From contig CM070563.1 in the NCBI GenBank assembly GCA_036346405.1, positions 1,426,001 to 1,490,000 of the forward strand: a DNA stretch of 64,000 nucleotides, in the 5' to 3' direction. Source of the DNA: Phyllostachys edulis (taxonomy: Eukaryota > Streptophyta > Magnoliopsida > Poales > Poaceae). Below the pieces are notes generated by a model, which did not search any database, was not told where the DNA came from, and saw only the letters and a program-made list of their open reading frames with translations. Each line of letters opens with the position of its first letter. The stretch's first letter is position 1. The translations under genes and the position numbers were made by a program. Below, piece by piece: positions 50,301 through 59,029 of the stretch.

Positions 50301-53300
50301 GAGCACACCAGCGTTGAGGAGAAGGTCGGTGTCTTGCGGTGGTGTTCTTGTGTCGAGTCGAGCGAGAGGAGGTTGCCGAGTCGTGGTGGAGACGGCCGTG
50401 ACGATGTGAGGTAAGAAGCGTGATGGCGTCTGTGAGACAAAAATAGAGGGGGTGCTCAAGCTAGTATGATAAAATCGTATCAAACATACATAATACATTT
50501 GAATGTCTAATGCAATCCAAATTCATACATAAATAAACTTGAGACAAAGCGAGAATGTAGAATAAACTTAAGGTAGTACACGGCTAATGAACATAACAAT
50601 CAGAATGCCTATAAAAGCGTGGGAGTAGCAATATGTGGAACAAAAGTAGCTAAATTAGTGAGACAATCATAAAATTATGACTAATTACAAACATTGAAAT
50701 GAAATGAAAGTATGGACGCAAAACCACTAGCTATGATTAGGAGTAGGAGGCAAGTCCATTCTATAATATTTCATCTGTTGAAAACAATCCATTGGATCGA
50801 AAGTAATACTTGTATTTGGATTGTTAGAGAAATAACTATGTAAAGTTCTTTTGTCTATCTTTTATAAATCTACAATAAATTATATGTAATCCATAAGTAC
50901 TAAATACATGTAGCTAGACTAGACAAGTAACAAAACATCATTTTAACATTCCAATTTAAATCGGTGAGCCATCGACCACCGTAAGTGTCATTATGTCACT
51001 TAACTTTACCTAATTAATGTCTGAGTAGTATTTAGTAATTACATGATTACCTTTGTTATGCCTTCTTGTGAGCTTCACGCCTTCACTCCTGCGGCTTGAT
51101 CGATCCTCAAGACCTCAACTCCTCATTTCCTAAGCTCCCAAGTCCTAACTCCTCAAAAGCCCAAAGGCCAAAGCTTTTAAGCTCTCGCTTCCTCGATCCT
51201 CGGCCAGAAGCCAGCGCCATGGATCGACTTCCCGCGCCTCCGTCAGCCCACCTTGCGCCCGGCCGCCGCGCCTCCGTTAGCCGCCTTTCGCCGCCATGGC
51301 GGTGGTGATGGCGGCTCAACGCCTCAGCCAGCAGCCGCAGTTCATGATTCGCCCTCATTGCTCGTCCTCGCGTAATCGCTTCGCCACCATGCCGTCCATT
51401 GTCTTCGGCCCGCGCCTTCTTGATCGCGCCAATAGCCCCGATCGCCGCCTCGCCCGCCATACATACTAGGTGAGTTGTGCGATTATGTGGCGAATCGGGA
51501 ATGGCCAAGAATGGAATGGGGATTTGATTTGGATTTTGGGGAGTGGGGAATTAGAGATTTGGAGATTGCAAAAATGGGCCTACTACCTTTCTTTGTCTCT
51601 TGTTTGTGGAAAGAACCACGGCCCCAACGTGAAATAGCCCAAATTTCAAGCTTCTTGGTGAGTTCCTTCTTTTTCTTTTCTTGTTCATGCTCATGGTCTG
51701 CGGCGCCTATACTGCTCCTTCCTTCATTCTTGGGCTCTTGGCTTCTTGCTCCATCGGCCAGTGCTTTATCATGGATGGGTCCAAGTGGAGGAGGTGGTAC
51801 CGGTGGGGGGTTCCACAGCGGCAACAAGCAGAGTCGTCGTACCATGACCTGCCTTGCGTCCGCCATCGAGGCCTTGGATCTCGATGAGGTGGGCGAGCGA
51901 GAGGCACCGGATCGAGCGCCGAGATCCGATTAGCGGTGTTACGGCATCGAGAGGTCGGCGGCGAAGGCGAGGTGCGAATCGAGCGGCGGTGTCGCGCGGA
52001 CGTCGAGAGGAGGTCGGCGGCGAAAGTGTCGGATCCTCGGCGCCAGAATCGAGCGGCGTCTTGCGCGTCGTCGAGTAGGAGATGGAGCGGAGGAGGTCGA
52101 CGCGGATGTAGCAACTGCTCAAGGCTGTTGGCCTGTGGGAGGGGGAAAGAGGATTCAACGATGATGACGACGGTGAGTAGGGTTAGGGTTTGGGGTGGAG
52201 AAGCTCTGATACCATGTTAGGTTAGTTGAGAGTGATTTTATTATTCACAACTGTGCAACTTATTCATTATTGAGAGGGTATATATAGACATGGTTATATG
52301 GGCCTCACGAGCTACATGTGCCGGGGGGGGGGATGTACAACTCTTACTGCTGGTGATGGGTGATAATGTGACAGCGGCGGATCCAGGATTTATCGGATGA
52401 GTGTTAGGGGGTAATAAAATATTATTCAATGGAAAAATTTAAAGGTCCACGCTAGCAAAAAAACGAAGTACAAATTTTCCGTACTAAAAATAACACCACA
52501 AAGAATTAAGAGAAATTACAAAATAATTAAGAAAAAATGTTGAATTGAGAATTTGGGATTTGGGATCGAGGAATTGAGGAATGGAGAATTAGGGATGTAC
52601 ATGTGCGACGTATGCAACCTAACTCGGCAATCCATGAATTTGTAGCTTGCAGGTTTGATTGATCACATGAATTTGTATAACTTGAGAAGTTGATATCATC
52701 AATAAATTATATATGTATGTTTGGATGAATTTATATTCATATTTCTGAAGTATACCGCCATCCTTTGCTACAATCTGGTAATCTAACTTAAATCTAGAGT
52801 TATATATTAGTCTCATGCTCTCAGCTGAGCTGAAAGTTTAGTTGCTTTGGCCAAAAATAGTCTAGATATTCCATTATCTACTACAATTAGCTTGTTATTG
52901 CTTAGAATCTTCCTATCCAATGAGAACTCCACATGGATACCTGAAAGTTTTCAAAGTATAATATGTTTATACAAGATTAAATTTCACGAGGGCAATCTAA
53001 TGCTTCATTTTGGTGTCAGCCAACAATGTAATAATCTGAACTACTTTGTACATTTTTCAAAGCTCTAAGATCAACAATTCACATAAATACCAGACCATCA
53101 ACCACAATTCATTTTTCAAACCAGTTTGGCCGTTTGGGAATTAGGGATTTGGGATTGGATACCTCACCTCAGTGACTCAGTCCTCGGTCCTCAGGACCTG
53201 TGCTCGGGGGTCGGGGCTCGTCGACTCGGTCGCTCGGTCACCCAGATGGCCACGCCCACGCGCTTTGCCCCGCCGCCGCCGTCGCCGGCCAACCCCGCTC

Positions 53301-56300
53301 ACGGCTCACCCTAGTCGCTAGCTCCGGTCCATCGCCAGACCACCTCCATCACGCCACCCGCTTGGAAGTGGAGCCTCGGTCCTCGGGCAAAGACGCGACG
53401 CCGCTTTGTCCCACCGCCTGACCACTCTTCATTGGCCGTCAAGCTCGGAGTAAGCGAAGCGAGCCGCGTGCAGAGCGATCACCTCCTCTCTCCCAGCCGC
53501 CATGACGCAGCCGCCCCCCGCCACGCTTCGCCTCTCATTTGCTTGATACGGGTCGCCCGATCTTCTCGGCGTGGGATCAAGATATTCACGTGTAGCCTCT
53601 CGAATCGTAGTGATCCTCCGTTGCCAATGCAAAACGAACACTCTTTAATTGGCGAGAACACACGTCTTGGGACTTCACGACCACTGCGAAGCCTATCGCT
53701 CGATTCCCGGCGAAAAGGTTGAGCGATCTTGATTTAGACGAACTATCAATTTCCCCTCATGATGAATTGCTCACCATGGAAGAACTCTCAAGCAAAGCAA
53801 TCTATTAATCTCAAAATATTTGGTCTCTCATACACGACGGCGACGGCTGCTACTTATGGCGTTCCCAACATGCATACCAGGCCTAATCAGACTTAACCTA
53901 AGACAACCACTTGGACTCATGTTCAAACGTGATACACAACTAGCCCAATGGGTTTCAGTCAAAACATGGCACGCAGGCCTTGGACTTGGGCCATATGCAT
54001 CTCACGGACCCATCTAAAAGGACTTCAAACTACTAATACATGGCCACATGAATGCACATGATGAGTTGACCGAGAGCATGGGAGCATGACACGCAGGTTC
54101 CATCCTCCTAATGTGCATGCATGCATGAAACGCTTCCTTGGTAGCTGCATACGTAGATGTTCCCTCCAGCCGCATGGTTCTGGACTCGATTCCCTCCTTG
54201 GTATTTGCTTTGGTCTCAATTCCCTCCTCATACCTAATTATGCACAAAACACTAGCATTATGTAGTATATTGTTCTCATCGATAGAAGGAAATGCATTAA
54301 GAAACAAATTCACCTGTTTATTGAAAAGCTTGACTCGTACTCTAGTCATTGGACCTGTAGGTATATCATGAATACTTGGATGGACACTTGGATAACTTGG
54401 AGAGGTAGAAGACGTGACCGTAGTAGGGATGTCCTCATCATTGCTCCCTCTCGGTGTGGCGTCGCGACACTCTGCGCCATTAGCACTTAAGCTAAATGGT
54501 ATAAGGGCAAAGGCGTGTTCGTGTGTGTTTCTTTGAGAGAGAGATGTGAGATCAAGAGAGAGAGAACGGGTTAGGGTTTGCCAATAAATGGGCCTTGAGC
54601 TAGAACAGTGGCCAAATGTGTAATGCCTTGGCTTTGGTGAAATTTGTGTGAGTCTTAGAGTGGGTTCTTGAGTGAGGTCTTAATTTTAATGGCCTTTTGA
54701 TGATATTACATGTTGATTTAACCCAATTTCTAGTATATACATATATTATACCTCATATATACTGAATTTTTGCCCCAAAAAATTGGGTGTTCAGCTGAAC
54801 ACCCTTGAACCCAATTGGGTCCGCCACTGTAATGTGATATCATGAGAGTAAACGAGGTGCATCTACTTAAGTCAAATCACAAGGTGTCAACTAGTGGCGA
54901 AGACAAGATGAAAATAGAGGTGGTGCTCATGTGTCTAAGCTAACATGAGACAAGTATAATAAAGATACATCCAGTGATACTTACAAATTACAATTGACAA
55001 AAAAATAATCAGAAATTGTGTTACCTAGCTGCTTACCGAGTGCATCGTGCCGCTGCACCCTCGCGGCCTCACCTAGTCATCGCGCCCTTGCTGAGCCGCC
55101 ACCAACGCTATGTATGCTTGTGCGTCTAGGGTTCACACTTTGCAGCAGCGAGCAGCCAGGAGAGTAGGAGACATTTTCCACCGATTGGGCCTCCAATAAG
55201 CAACAAAACAGCGGCCCACCAAGGTATTACACGACCACTAAAGAGCCCACCAAGGTATTACATGCTACTTGATTTCTACCGGTCCTGTGCCGCCTACACA
55301 CCCAAAAATCCAGCACCGGTGCTTGGGGTCCAGCAGACGGAGGTGGGCTGGAGCCCCAAGTAGCCCCAACTGCCTCCGCCCCTGGTGCCAACATGTTGCA
55401 CCTTGAGCGGCTGACGCTGGTGCTGGATATCTTTGAGCACAATAAAGCCAGCATGGCATGCCTTTCCTGCACATGTGCGCAACAGAAAGAACCACATGTT
55501 CTTAACTGAGGCTGGTCTGATGCACAGAGAGCTGGTTGTGTCTGCTCTTGCACCGACGGTTGCATTGCAGTGGCTGGCTGCACATCCGGTGTGCACTGTG
55601 TTTGTTTAATTGCAGTGTTCGATCTGTCCAAAACAGCCTGGTGGTCACACTATATTCAAAAGGGCAAGACTGTCCAAAGGAAACAACCAAATCTGGTAAA
55701 AGATGGAATTATGGAAAATAACACAAATTTGGAGGGAATGGCTATAAGCTAATGAAGTTTGTTTTAGGGTGACATTCAACTGAACCAAAAGTTGTGACAT
55801 TTTATGGAAGCAGCAGCTTTTAGCCCCTCTCTTAATGTTAAAGAGTGCACTTGACCCCTCTGCTATGCTTCGCGCACTTGTTCAATTTGGTTCTCTACTA
55901 TAAAACCATCCAGATTGATCCCTCCACTAACAGTTCCCCTGTTGTCCTTTCGCTAAAAGGAATGTATGAGGAACTGAGTTCTCACAACGAAATGCTGTTT
56001 GCTTAGATAGAGGACGCATGTAGTAGATATTTTGTGTTTTATTTCTTATTAATGCTTGATAGTGTCCATTTGTGTTTTTCAGCTTTTGCCAAACTCATTA
56101 ATTAAAGCTGCGAACACTGATGAGAACCAAGTTATTTTTTGCACAAAATTTCTATCGTGTATAATATCTATTCACCAATGATTGATCAATTTTGGAATTA
56201 TGGGACCAATTAGGGAAATTCTATAGTAGATAGCAGAAGGAGCAAAAGTGCCAACCCCCCTTTTAATAAATTTAACGTTACTATTTCTAATAATTTTCTA

Positions 56301-58998
56301 TGACCTGTTATTAGGGTGTTGGAAACCGAGAAGCTGCTTGGCAACGAAGATACTTGCGCCTAGTGGGGCCATTTCTGTATGTATTTGAAAATCCAGCGTC
56401 TACAACATACAAGCAATGGTCGAGGTTGTGCTCTTTCTCGCACTTACTTTTTTGTGTTTCTGGATTTAAAGTTACTGTTCAATTGGGATTTTATAGTGTC
56501 TGTGTGCATTTTGTTAGTTAGATTGTCTGGGACTGCACTAAACTCTATGCCCTAAATTAATTACTTCGGTCTCAGTAAATTTTATGAATTTTCGGTATAT
56601 AATGCTGCAAATACTTGTGACGGTTTTTGTTATAAGCAATTGTTTCAGCAAATATTGGTGGAAGTTGAGTTTTTTACGTCAATATTTGGTAGCTTGTTAC
56701 TCTTAGATATTGTTGTTCTATTTTTATTGCTTCCCAGGTTGGTGCCACCAGTATTTTACATAGTTTAATGTCTTCAATGTTGTCATCAAGGATATAATAG
56801 CTTAATCCATTTTCGCCTATGACTATGAGAGTAATTGTGATGTGATCATGTAAATGACTTCTAATCTTTATGCTTGTGTTATGTGCCTGGAATCCCTGGA
56901 TATATTATTTGAGTTCAATTTTTTTTGTGGAGTTGCAGTTTACGTGGGAAACAAGTTCACCAGGTCCTCCCTAGTGAGCTTACAAATGGCGTGCAGAATA
57001 TCCTGGCACTGCACGTTTCTGGTCAAGTTAATCCCAAGGAACGGTCAAGTAGCTGAGTTCATTATATTCAGTTCATTAGTGCTCTTTTGTTAGACTACAC
57101 TTACGCATGTTATCTCACGATTTGCCACAGTTAGTAATGGCATGTCAGAATTAACAAAATAAACCAGTGTACTGTATTGTAGAGTCGGGAGTCGGGACTC
57201 AGGACCCTTCTCTTGCAATCTCCGTCACATAATCGATAATTTCAATTAATTTTATACTGTACAGATTCTGGAAGATACTGGCGCTTTGGTTCTGTTGTTT
57301 GATAACAAGGAAACACGAAAAGTATGGCAGAATCGCTTGCAGGGTGCTATATATCGTGCATCGGTACTCTTTTACCTTTTCTTTTTGCCTATATTTCATT
57401 TTTTGATCTTCAATTGCTATTCAGATAATCACTACTTCACTAGCGTACTTGCAGGGTTCTGCTGCGGTTTTGAGCTTTCCTGAAGCTGTTTTCCCATCAG
57501 AGACCCACTCCTTCAAAGGCAGCTTTCCAGATGTTGTCAACATAGAGAAATTGTTTCTTGCTGGCATTCTGGATGAGCTAAAGATCTGTTTTTCATGTGG
57601 TTACGAGGTATGTCTTTCTTACCAAATTTTACTTGTAATCTTAAATCTAATATTAATGATGTAACTGGTACTGTTTGTAGAGCAACCACAAACTCAAAAA
57701 AGTACTGCTTGCTAAGGAGAGTAGCTTGTTTGAATTTCTAGCAGTTGGTGGTCAGGTATATCCTTCTTTTATCTACTCTTAGTCCTTGCGATGTGACTCA
57801 TTTTATTTACCTAAGAGTTTTGTGGAAACAAACAGATTGAACTCTCAATGAAGGGTGGCAACTTACTGATTGGGACTATTTTGCGATCATTGGAAATAGA
57901 AGACCAATATTACTACCCAGGAAGTCCTGTACCAAGGTACTTGGCGAGGTCCTTCATCAATAGTATTCAAACCAAAGAAAGCCCAACTCCTCGTCGAAAG
58001 AATAGTGCAGGACCTAAAGGTACCCCACTAAAGAAAAATGACAGTGAGGAAAGGTTTTTTGAAGCATCAGATGATTTTGATGAATTTGAAACACCTACGC
58101 TTCAAGAGTGGAGTATATCAGATTATTTCAGTACCCAGAAATTTTTGCCTACTGGCCTCCCTTCCTTACAACCCCCTGCATTTAGTCGAATTCCTGGTTT
58201 GATACCAGGCATTGAACTTCAAACTGTTGGAATCACTTTGGAAGGGAGTGGTACTTTTGATAATTTTGTGAAAGCTCAGATTGTGATTTATGATCAGCAG
58301 TCTCCCCAATACAACAACTTGGACAACAGGGTAAATATCTCGATATCTAAAAATTATTCATTACTTAACAGGCTTCAAATATTTTATGTAGATGGAGCTA
58401 TTTCTCATAGCACTGCGATCACGATGTTTGATTTTTTTCTTTGTTTTGTCAGGTAGTTGTAAGCGTTGCTACTCTAACCTTCTTTTGTCGTCGACCAACT
58501 GTTATTGCAATAATGGAATTTATGAATGCCATCAACCTTGCAAATGTCCCTGACACTGATAAAAACAAAAACACATCATTGGACTCTATAGAAAATAATG
58601 CAGTTGAGGGGCCTAAGTCTTATTTGGAATCAGAACCAGTCATAAAAAGGTTACTGGATAAAGGTAAAAGCAGAATAGTTTTTCATCTTACATCGAGCAT
58701 GGCAAAGACACAAATATTACTAATGAATGAAAATGGTGATCTACTTGCTACTTTGTCACAAAATAACCTCTCAACTGATATAAAGGTATGACCATCTCTT
58801 GTGTATATAATTGATTTTGGTTTGATTTGCCTAATACATGTTTGACTATCTTTGGCATTACTGAAGGTGTTTACATCGTCATTCAGTATAAAGGCTGCAC
58901 TTGGAAACCTTAAAATAAGTGATGACAGTCTTCGTAGCAACCAGCCTTACTTTTGGGTTTGTGATATGCGGAATCCAGGAGGACGTTCTTTTGTGGAG
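23042..58998 (+). CDS. VPS13-family lipid-transfer protein, chorein plus PH type (26 exons, 3' end outside the window)
   Basis: VPS13 proteins are bridge-like rods that carry lipids between membranes at contact sites; the chorein N-terminus begins the lipid groove. Exons: 23042-23138, 25408-25511, 25609-25743, 25843-25893, 26076-26170, 26242-26359, 28786-28887, 31056-31238, 31331-31491, 32039-32206, 33073-33162, 33246-33561, 33659-33763, 33841-33936, 34017-34084, 34589-34709, 34789-34965, 35042-35251, 56315-56424, 56939-57026 (or 57038), 57265-57363, 57455-57607, 57681-57755, 57836-58330, 58453-58785, 58867-58998. All join in frame to about 1,294 residues with no stop, so the gene looks intact. 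The ATG starts MLEDQVAFVLQKYLGNYV, the classic VPS13 N-terminus. A PH domain in the rod resembles the plant VPS13M1/M2 group. The usual C-terminal domains should lie beyond 64000. Intron 18 is 21 kb because of nested elements. Confidence 0.9.
23139..25407. other. VPS13 intron 1
   Basis: 2.27 kb. CAGTGGCGGACTCC at about 23222 looks like a Tip100-type hAT end without a visible partner. On the minus strand 23820-23919 there is an exon-like frame (ASPRRFGYANTAARQAGRVA) followed by a good GT donor, possibly a captured gene fragment. The rest is typical intron sequence. Confidence 0.45.
26487..26595 (-). mobile_element. solo copia LTR in VPS13 intron 6
   Basis: 109 bases from TGTTGGAATGAACCC to CATATCTAACA. 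It matches, with substitutions, the LTR at 39333-39437, and shares ctatttcaatgggcc, aaaatataca and gagcaccctatacaagct. No direct TSD abuts it (left AGGAT; the same five bases recur 9 bases past the right end). Confidence 0.7.
26756..28527. mobile_element. Pack-MULE in VPS13 intron 6
   Basis: Long terminal inverted repeats start GGGTAAAGTCCATTTTACAA and are clear over at least 40 bases at each end. A perfect 9-bp TSD TAATTATTT (26747-26755, 28528-28536) identifies a Mutator-like element. It has no transposase. Instead it carries an HSP70 gene fragment and GC-rich sequence of unknown origin, which is the definition of a Pack-MULE. Total length 1,772 bases. Confidence 0.9.
27540..27930 (-). pseudogene. 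HSP70 fragment captured by the Pack-MULE
   Basis: Minus strand. WLWPFKV and, in another frame, KPMIVAQYKAGE are followed by FAVEEISSMVLIKMKEIVEA, YIGSTIKNAVVTIPAYFNDS and QRQATKEA. The sequence then jumps to LTIKEGSTRIPKVQQLL and a frameshifted DFF continuation. HSP70 residues from the nucleotide-binding domain are thus joined to a much later part of the same domain, missing the middle. It has frameshifts and no start context, so no chaperone function is expected. Confidence 0.82.
28786..32206 (+). CDS. VPS13 exons 7-10
   Basis: Residues 201-405: SVELESLALYFDSDSSPW, PWEDLLPSEWSQ, VFEFRKQDSS, MHTYILRPISGKAKY, DDVTLSLSK, GYRDILKMADNFSSFNQRL, RPSLPVKSDPRSWWKYAYK and SGNLSWEQLLRNAKLRKTYV. This is the extended-chorein/VPS13 middle region forming the rod. 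Intron 7 between exons 7 and 8 is expanded by a 2-kb LTR element. Confidence 0.9.
30691..30839. mobile_element. 149-bp MULE-like MITE nested in the 3' LTR
   Basis: It is flanked by a perfect 10-bp duplication GTTAAGGATA (30681-30690, 30840-30849), which is LTR sequence found once in the 5' LTR (as GTTAAGGGTA). The outer ends are GGG-rich and imperfectly inverted, sharing TTTGCCA. The core is a perfect 100-base palindrome. The TSD length fits Mutator-like elements. Confidence 0.8.
30715..30814. repeat. perfect 100-bp palindrome
   Basis: Two 50-base arms (30715-30764, 30765-30814) meet at gtgg|ccac with no spacer. I checked every base: all 50 pairs match. An RNA from either strand would fold into a single 50-bp hairpin. 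Confidence 0.97.
31264..31284. repeat. (CT)n microsatellite
   Basis: A short ctctctct run at the start of VPS13 intron 8, near the exon 8 donor. Confidence 0.8.
33073..35251 (+). CDS. VPS13 exons 11-18
   Basis: Residues 405-799: MLAHKFVEQSAETYQYAQQ, SWWSFGW, DWERLNRIFGYKE, MKLMQFYFEIRMKHNAAKL, LSPYGLLAE, SASAVDSFVGIFSYKPFDEQ, LDWSFAAKASPCYIT, DSIDQIVAFFKSSPTISQT, FSLNLDIANPKITVPTKF, LLLDLGNLILRTEEIWDSY and IQLESPLYPSTRMAIRVPSL up to LLTWK. These are typical VPS13 repeats of beta-strand rod. LLTWK runs directly into the PH domain encoded 21 kb downstream. Confidence 0.9.
34456..34478. repeat. (TA)n microsatellite
   Basis: About eleven ta units in VPS13 intron 15. Confidence 0.9.
35252..35790. 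other. start of VPS13 intron 18
   Basis: Ordinary AT-rich intron sequence with no recognised element, up to the truncated end of the copia fragment that follows. Confidence 0.4.
35871..36948 (+). mobile_element. internally deleted copia element inserted in its relative
   Basis: The 5' LTR is 35871-35978 (108 bases, TGTTAGATATG...TTCTAACA), with primer site TGGTATCAGAGC at 35979-35990 and then a TTAGGG-like leader. A gag fragment (AISMDVAELPTAQLMWEHLR) is fused near 36904 to the last 45 bases of a 3' LTR. The TSD CGAAC is perfect (35866-35870, 36949-36953). It encodes no enzyme. The LTR and gag are those of the minus-strand element it sits in. Confidence 0.87.
36954..38900 (-). pseudogene. 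copia gag, protease, pre-integrase and integrase start
   Basis: Minus strand. Gag lies at 38113-38897 (ISMDVVELPTTQLMWERLRA, SLQQLDATVDDFYQQMSEV). The knuckle CTYCQRDGHRYQDC leads into the protease HCILDSGASFHMTPHSTHL (intact DSGA) at 37491-38072. Pre-integrase and integrase are at 36943-37224 (CKLGKQLQLPYP, SDLVHSDVWGPAPF, IFIDDYSRHTWIYLMSS). Frames change between blocks. Confidence 0.82.
39509..39535. repeat. (TTTC)n microsatellite
   Basis: About seven tttc units between the copia elements of intron 18. Confidence 0.85.
39660..42870 (-). mobile_element. 3.2-kb gypsy-type solo LTR inside a copia LTR
   Basis: On the minus strand it begins TGTAACATCCCGATTTTC and ends GGTTCGACA. A perfect TSD AGTTG lies at 39655-39659 and 42871-42875. 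The insertion interrupts the 3' LTR of the outer copia 15 bases from its edge. A core promoter (CTATAAAG at 41981-41988, minus strand) is followed by a CT-rich leader. Long LTRs starting this way are typical of large grass gypsy elements. No internal genes remain, as expected after LTR-LTR recombination. Open frames in its GC-rich part are not recognised. Confidence 0.85.
41981..41988 (-). promoter_or_regulatory. TATA box of the solo gypsy LTR
   Basis: Minus-strand CTATAAAG with a pyrimidine-rich transcript start region just downstream. It is a likely LTR promoter directed antisense to VPS13. Confidence 0.55.
43063..45654 (-). pseudogene. outer copia gag tail, reverse transcriptase and RNase H
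   Basis: Minus strand. Gag with its knuckle lies at 44986-45372 (QTLMYQFVMGLRSEFEPIRT, CSHYKKTGHLIDKCFKL; second Cys replaced by Tyr). Reverse transcriptase is at 43706-44260 (MDVKNAFLHGDLHEVYMQPL, YGLKQTSRVWFERFSY, LLYVDDMLITGDD with YVDD intact, LSYFLGIEV). RNase H remnants lie at 43063-43500. Integrase is absent between 44260 and 44986. Confidence 0.85.
45660..50031 (-). mobile_element. inner copia retrotransposon nested in gag of the outer copia
   Basis: The 3' LTR is 45660-45791 and the 5' LTR 49902-50031 (132 and 130 bases, nearly identical). A perfect TSD GTCTT lies at 45655-45659 and 50032-50036. The primer site at 49890-49901 (minus strand TGGTATCAGAGC) directly abuts the 5' LTR, and a purine tract GAGAGGGG abuts the 3' LTR. 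Full length 4.37 kb with both ends intact; genes are frameshifted. Confidence 0.93.
45800..49510 (-). pseudogene. inner copia gag-pol, multiply frameshifted
   Basis: Minus strand. The gag start (PPVIFDGVNYTDFGL) is near 49440-49520. Pre-integrase and integrase are at 47083-47826 (FDLVHSDVWGPAPFVSKGGH, IIFIDDFSRHTWIYFMSS, CPGAHAQNGVAERKHRHL). The reverse transcriptase start KWVYKIKTRLDGSLERYKTR lies in the same frame. Further blocks (LREVYMHPPPG, RLYGLKQAPRAWFERFSS) are at 46806-47315, with RNase H traces to 45800. The GVAERKH motif contains the third integrase catalytic Glu. Confidence 0.82.
50037..50198 (-). pseudogene. outer copia gag, N-terminal piece
   Basis: Minus-strand reading SLVFTVIKFDRLNYRAWAFS is the usual copia gag start (xLDGxNYxxWxxx). 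It is separated from the rest of gag by the inner copia. Confidence 0.65.
50199..52202. other. leader region of the outer copia, possible additional insertion
   Basis: About 2 kb between gag and primer site, much longer than usual. A segment starting near 50424 (gatggcgtctg, then caaaaatagagggggtgctc) resembles the start of the hAT family at 54889. A right end was not identified. Open frames at 51096-51933 have no recognisable product. Confidence 0.35.
52372..54829. mobile_element. hAT (Tip100-like) non-autonomous element
   Basis: The termini are CAGCGGCGGATCC and, inverted, CAGTGGCGGACCC. A perfect 8-bp TSD TAATGTGA lies at 52364-52371 and 54830-54837. There is no transposase. A solo LTR of 897 bases sits inside it. 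Near the right end is a 20-base palindrome, GGGTGTTCAGCTGAACACCC (54786-54805). Confidence 0.88.
53544..54440 (-). mobile_element. solo LTR of the 11-20 kb gypsy family
   Basis: 897 bases starting TGATACGGGTCGCCCGATCT and ending ATGTCCTCATCA, collinear with the LTRs at 11477 and 19305 but more diverged. A perfect TSD TTGCT lies at 53539-53543 and 54441-54445. It was left by recombination between the two LTRs of a former full copy. Confidence 0.92.
54838..56314. other. right end of VPS13 intron 18 with hAT-like and MITE-like remnants
   Basis: At 54889 tagtggcgaagacaagatg with gaaaatagaggtggtgctc resembles a worn Tip100-type start. Around 55300 aaaatccagcaccggtgctt resembles the opposite subterminal region. 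Between about 55820 and 56270 the ends show weak inverted similarity (agtgcacttgacccctctgc versus the complement of gcagaaggagcaaaagtgcc), suggesting a MITE. None has a confirmed TSD. Confidence 0.35.
56315..57363 (+). CDS. VPS13 exons 19-21: PH domain
   Basis: Residues about 800-898: GVGNREAAWQRRYLRLVGPF, LYVFENPASTTYKQWSS, LRGKQVHQVLPSELTNGVQN, ILALHVSGQ, then ILEDTGALVLLFDNKETRKV and WQNRLQGAIYRAS. The pattern of a basic first strand, central strands and a C-terminal helix with an invariant Trp is that of a PH domain. PH domains bind phosphoinositides or proteins and here probably help target the rod. The exon 20 donor is uncertain: GT at 57027 keeps the frame, whereas the more natural VNPK end at 57038 is followed by GA. 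Confidence 0.88.
57455..58998 (+). CDS. VPS13 exons 22-26
   Basis: Residues 899-1294: FPSETHSFKGSFPDVVNIEK, LFLAGILDELKICFSCGYE, KVLLAKESSLFEFLAVGGQI, ELSMKGGNLLIGTILRSLEI and EDQYYYPGSPVPRYLARSF. Next comes a Ser/Lys/Glu-rich linker with RRKNSAGPKGTPLKKNDSEE, then ATLTFFCRRPTVIAIMEFMN, GKSRIVFHLTSSMAKTQILL and VFTSSFSIKAALGNLKISDD up to GGRSFVE. The blocks after the PH domain resume the VPS13 rod repeat. The last donor GT at 58999 is good, so coding continues beyond the elements in intron 26. Confidence 0.9.
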
Positions 58999-59029
58999 GT
59001 ACTAGTACTACCATTTCACCTGTTATATT

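Larger units (their letters stand above)
39645..52348 (-). mobile_element. outer copia retrotransposon, split by a solo LTR and by another copia
   Basis: In the element's direction the 5' LTR is 52215-about 52348, with primer site at 52203-52214 (minus-strand TGGTATCAGAGC). The 3' LTR is 39645-39659 joined to 42876-43006, with polypurine AAAAGGGGGG next to it. Flanks ACTGG and GCTGG match at 4 of 5. After removing the two inserts the element is about 5.1 kb, normal for copia. Protease and integrase appear deleted between the gag knuckle (near 45010) and reverse transcriptase (44260). The leader beyond 50200 is unusually long and may hold another insertion starting near 50424, where a hAT-like motif is seen. 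Confidence 0.8.
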
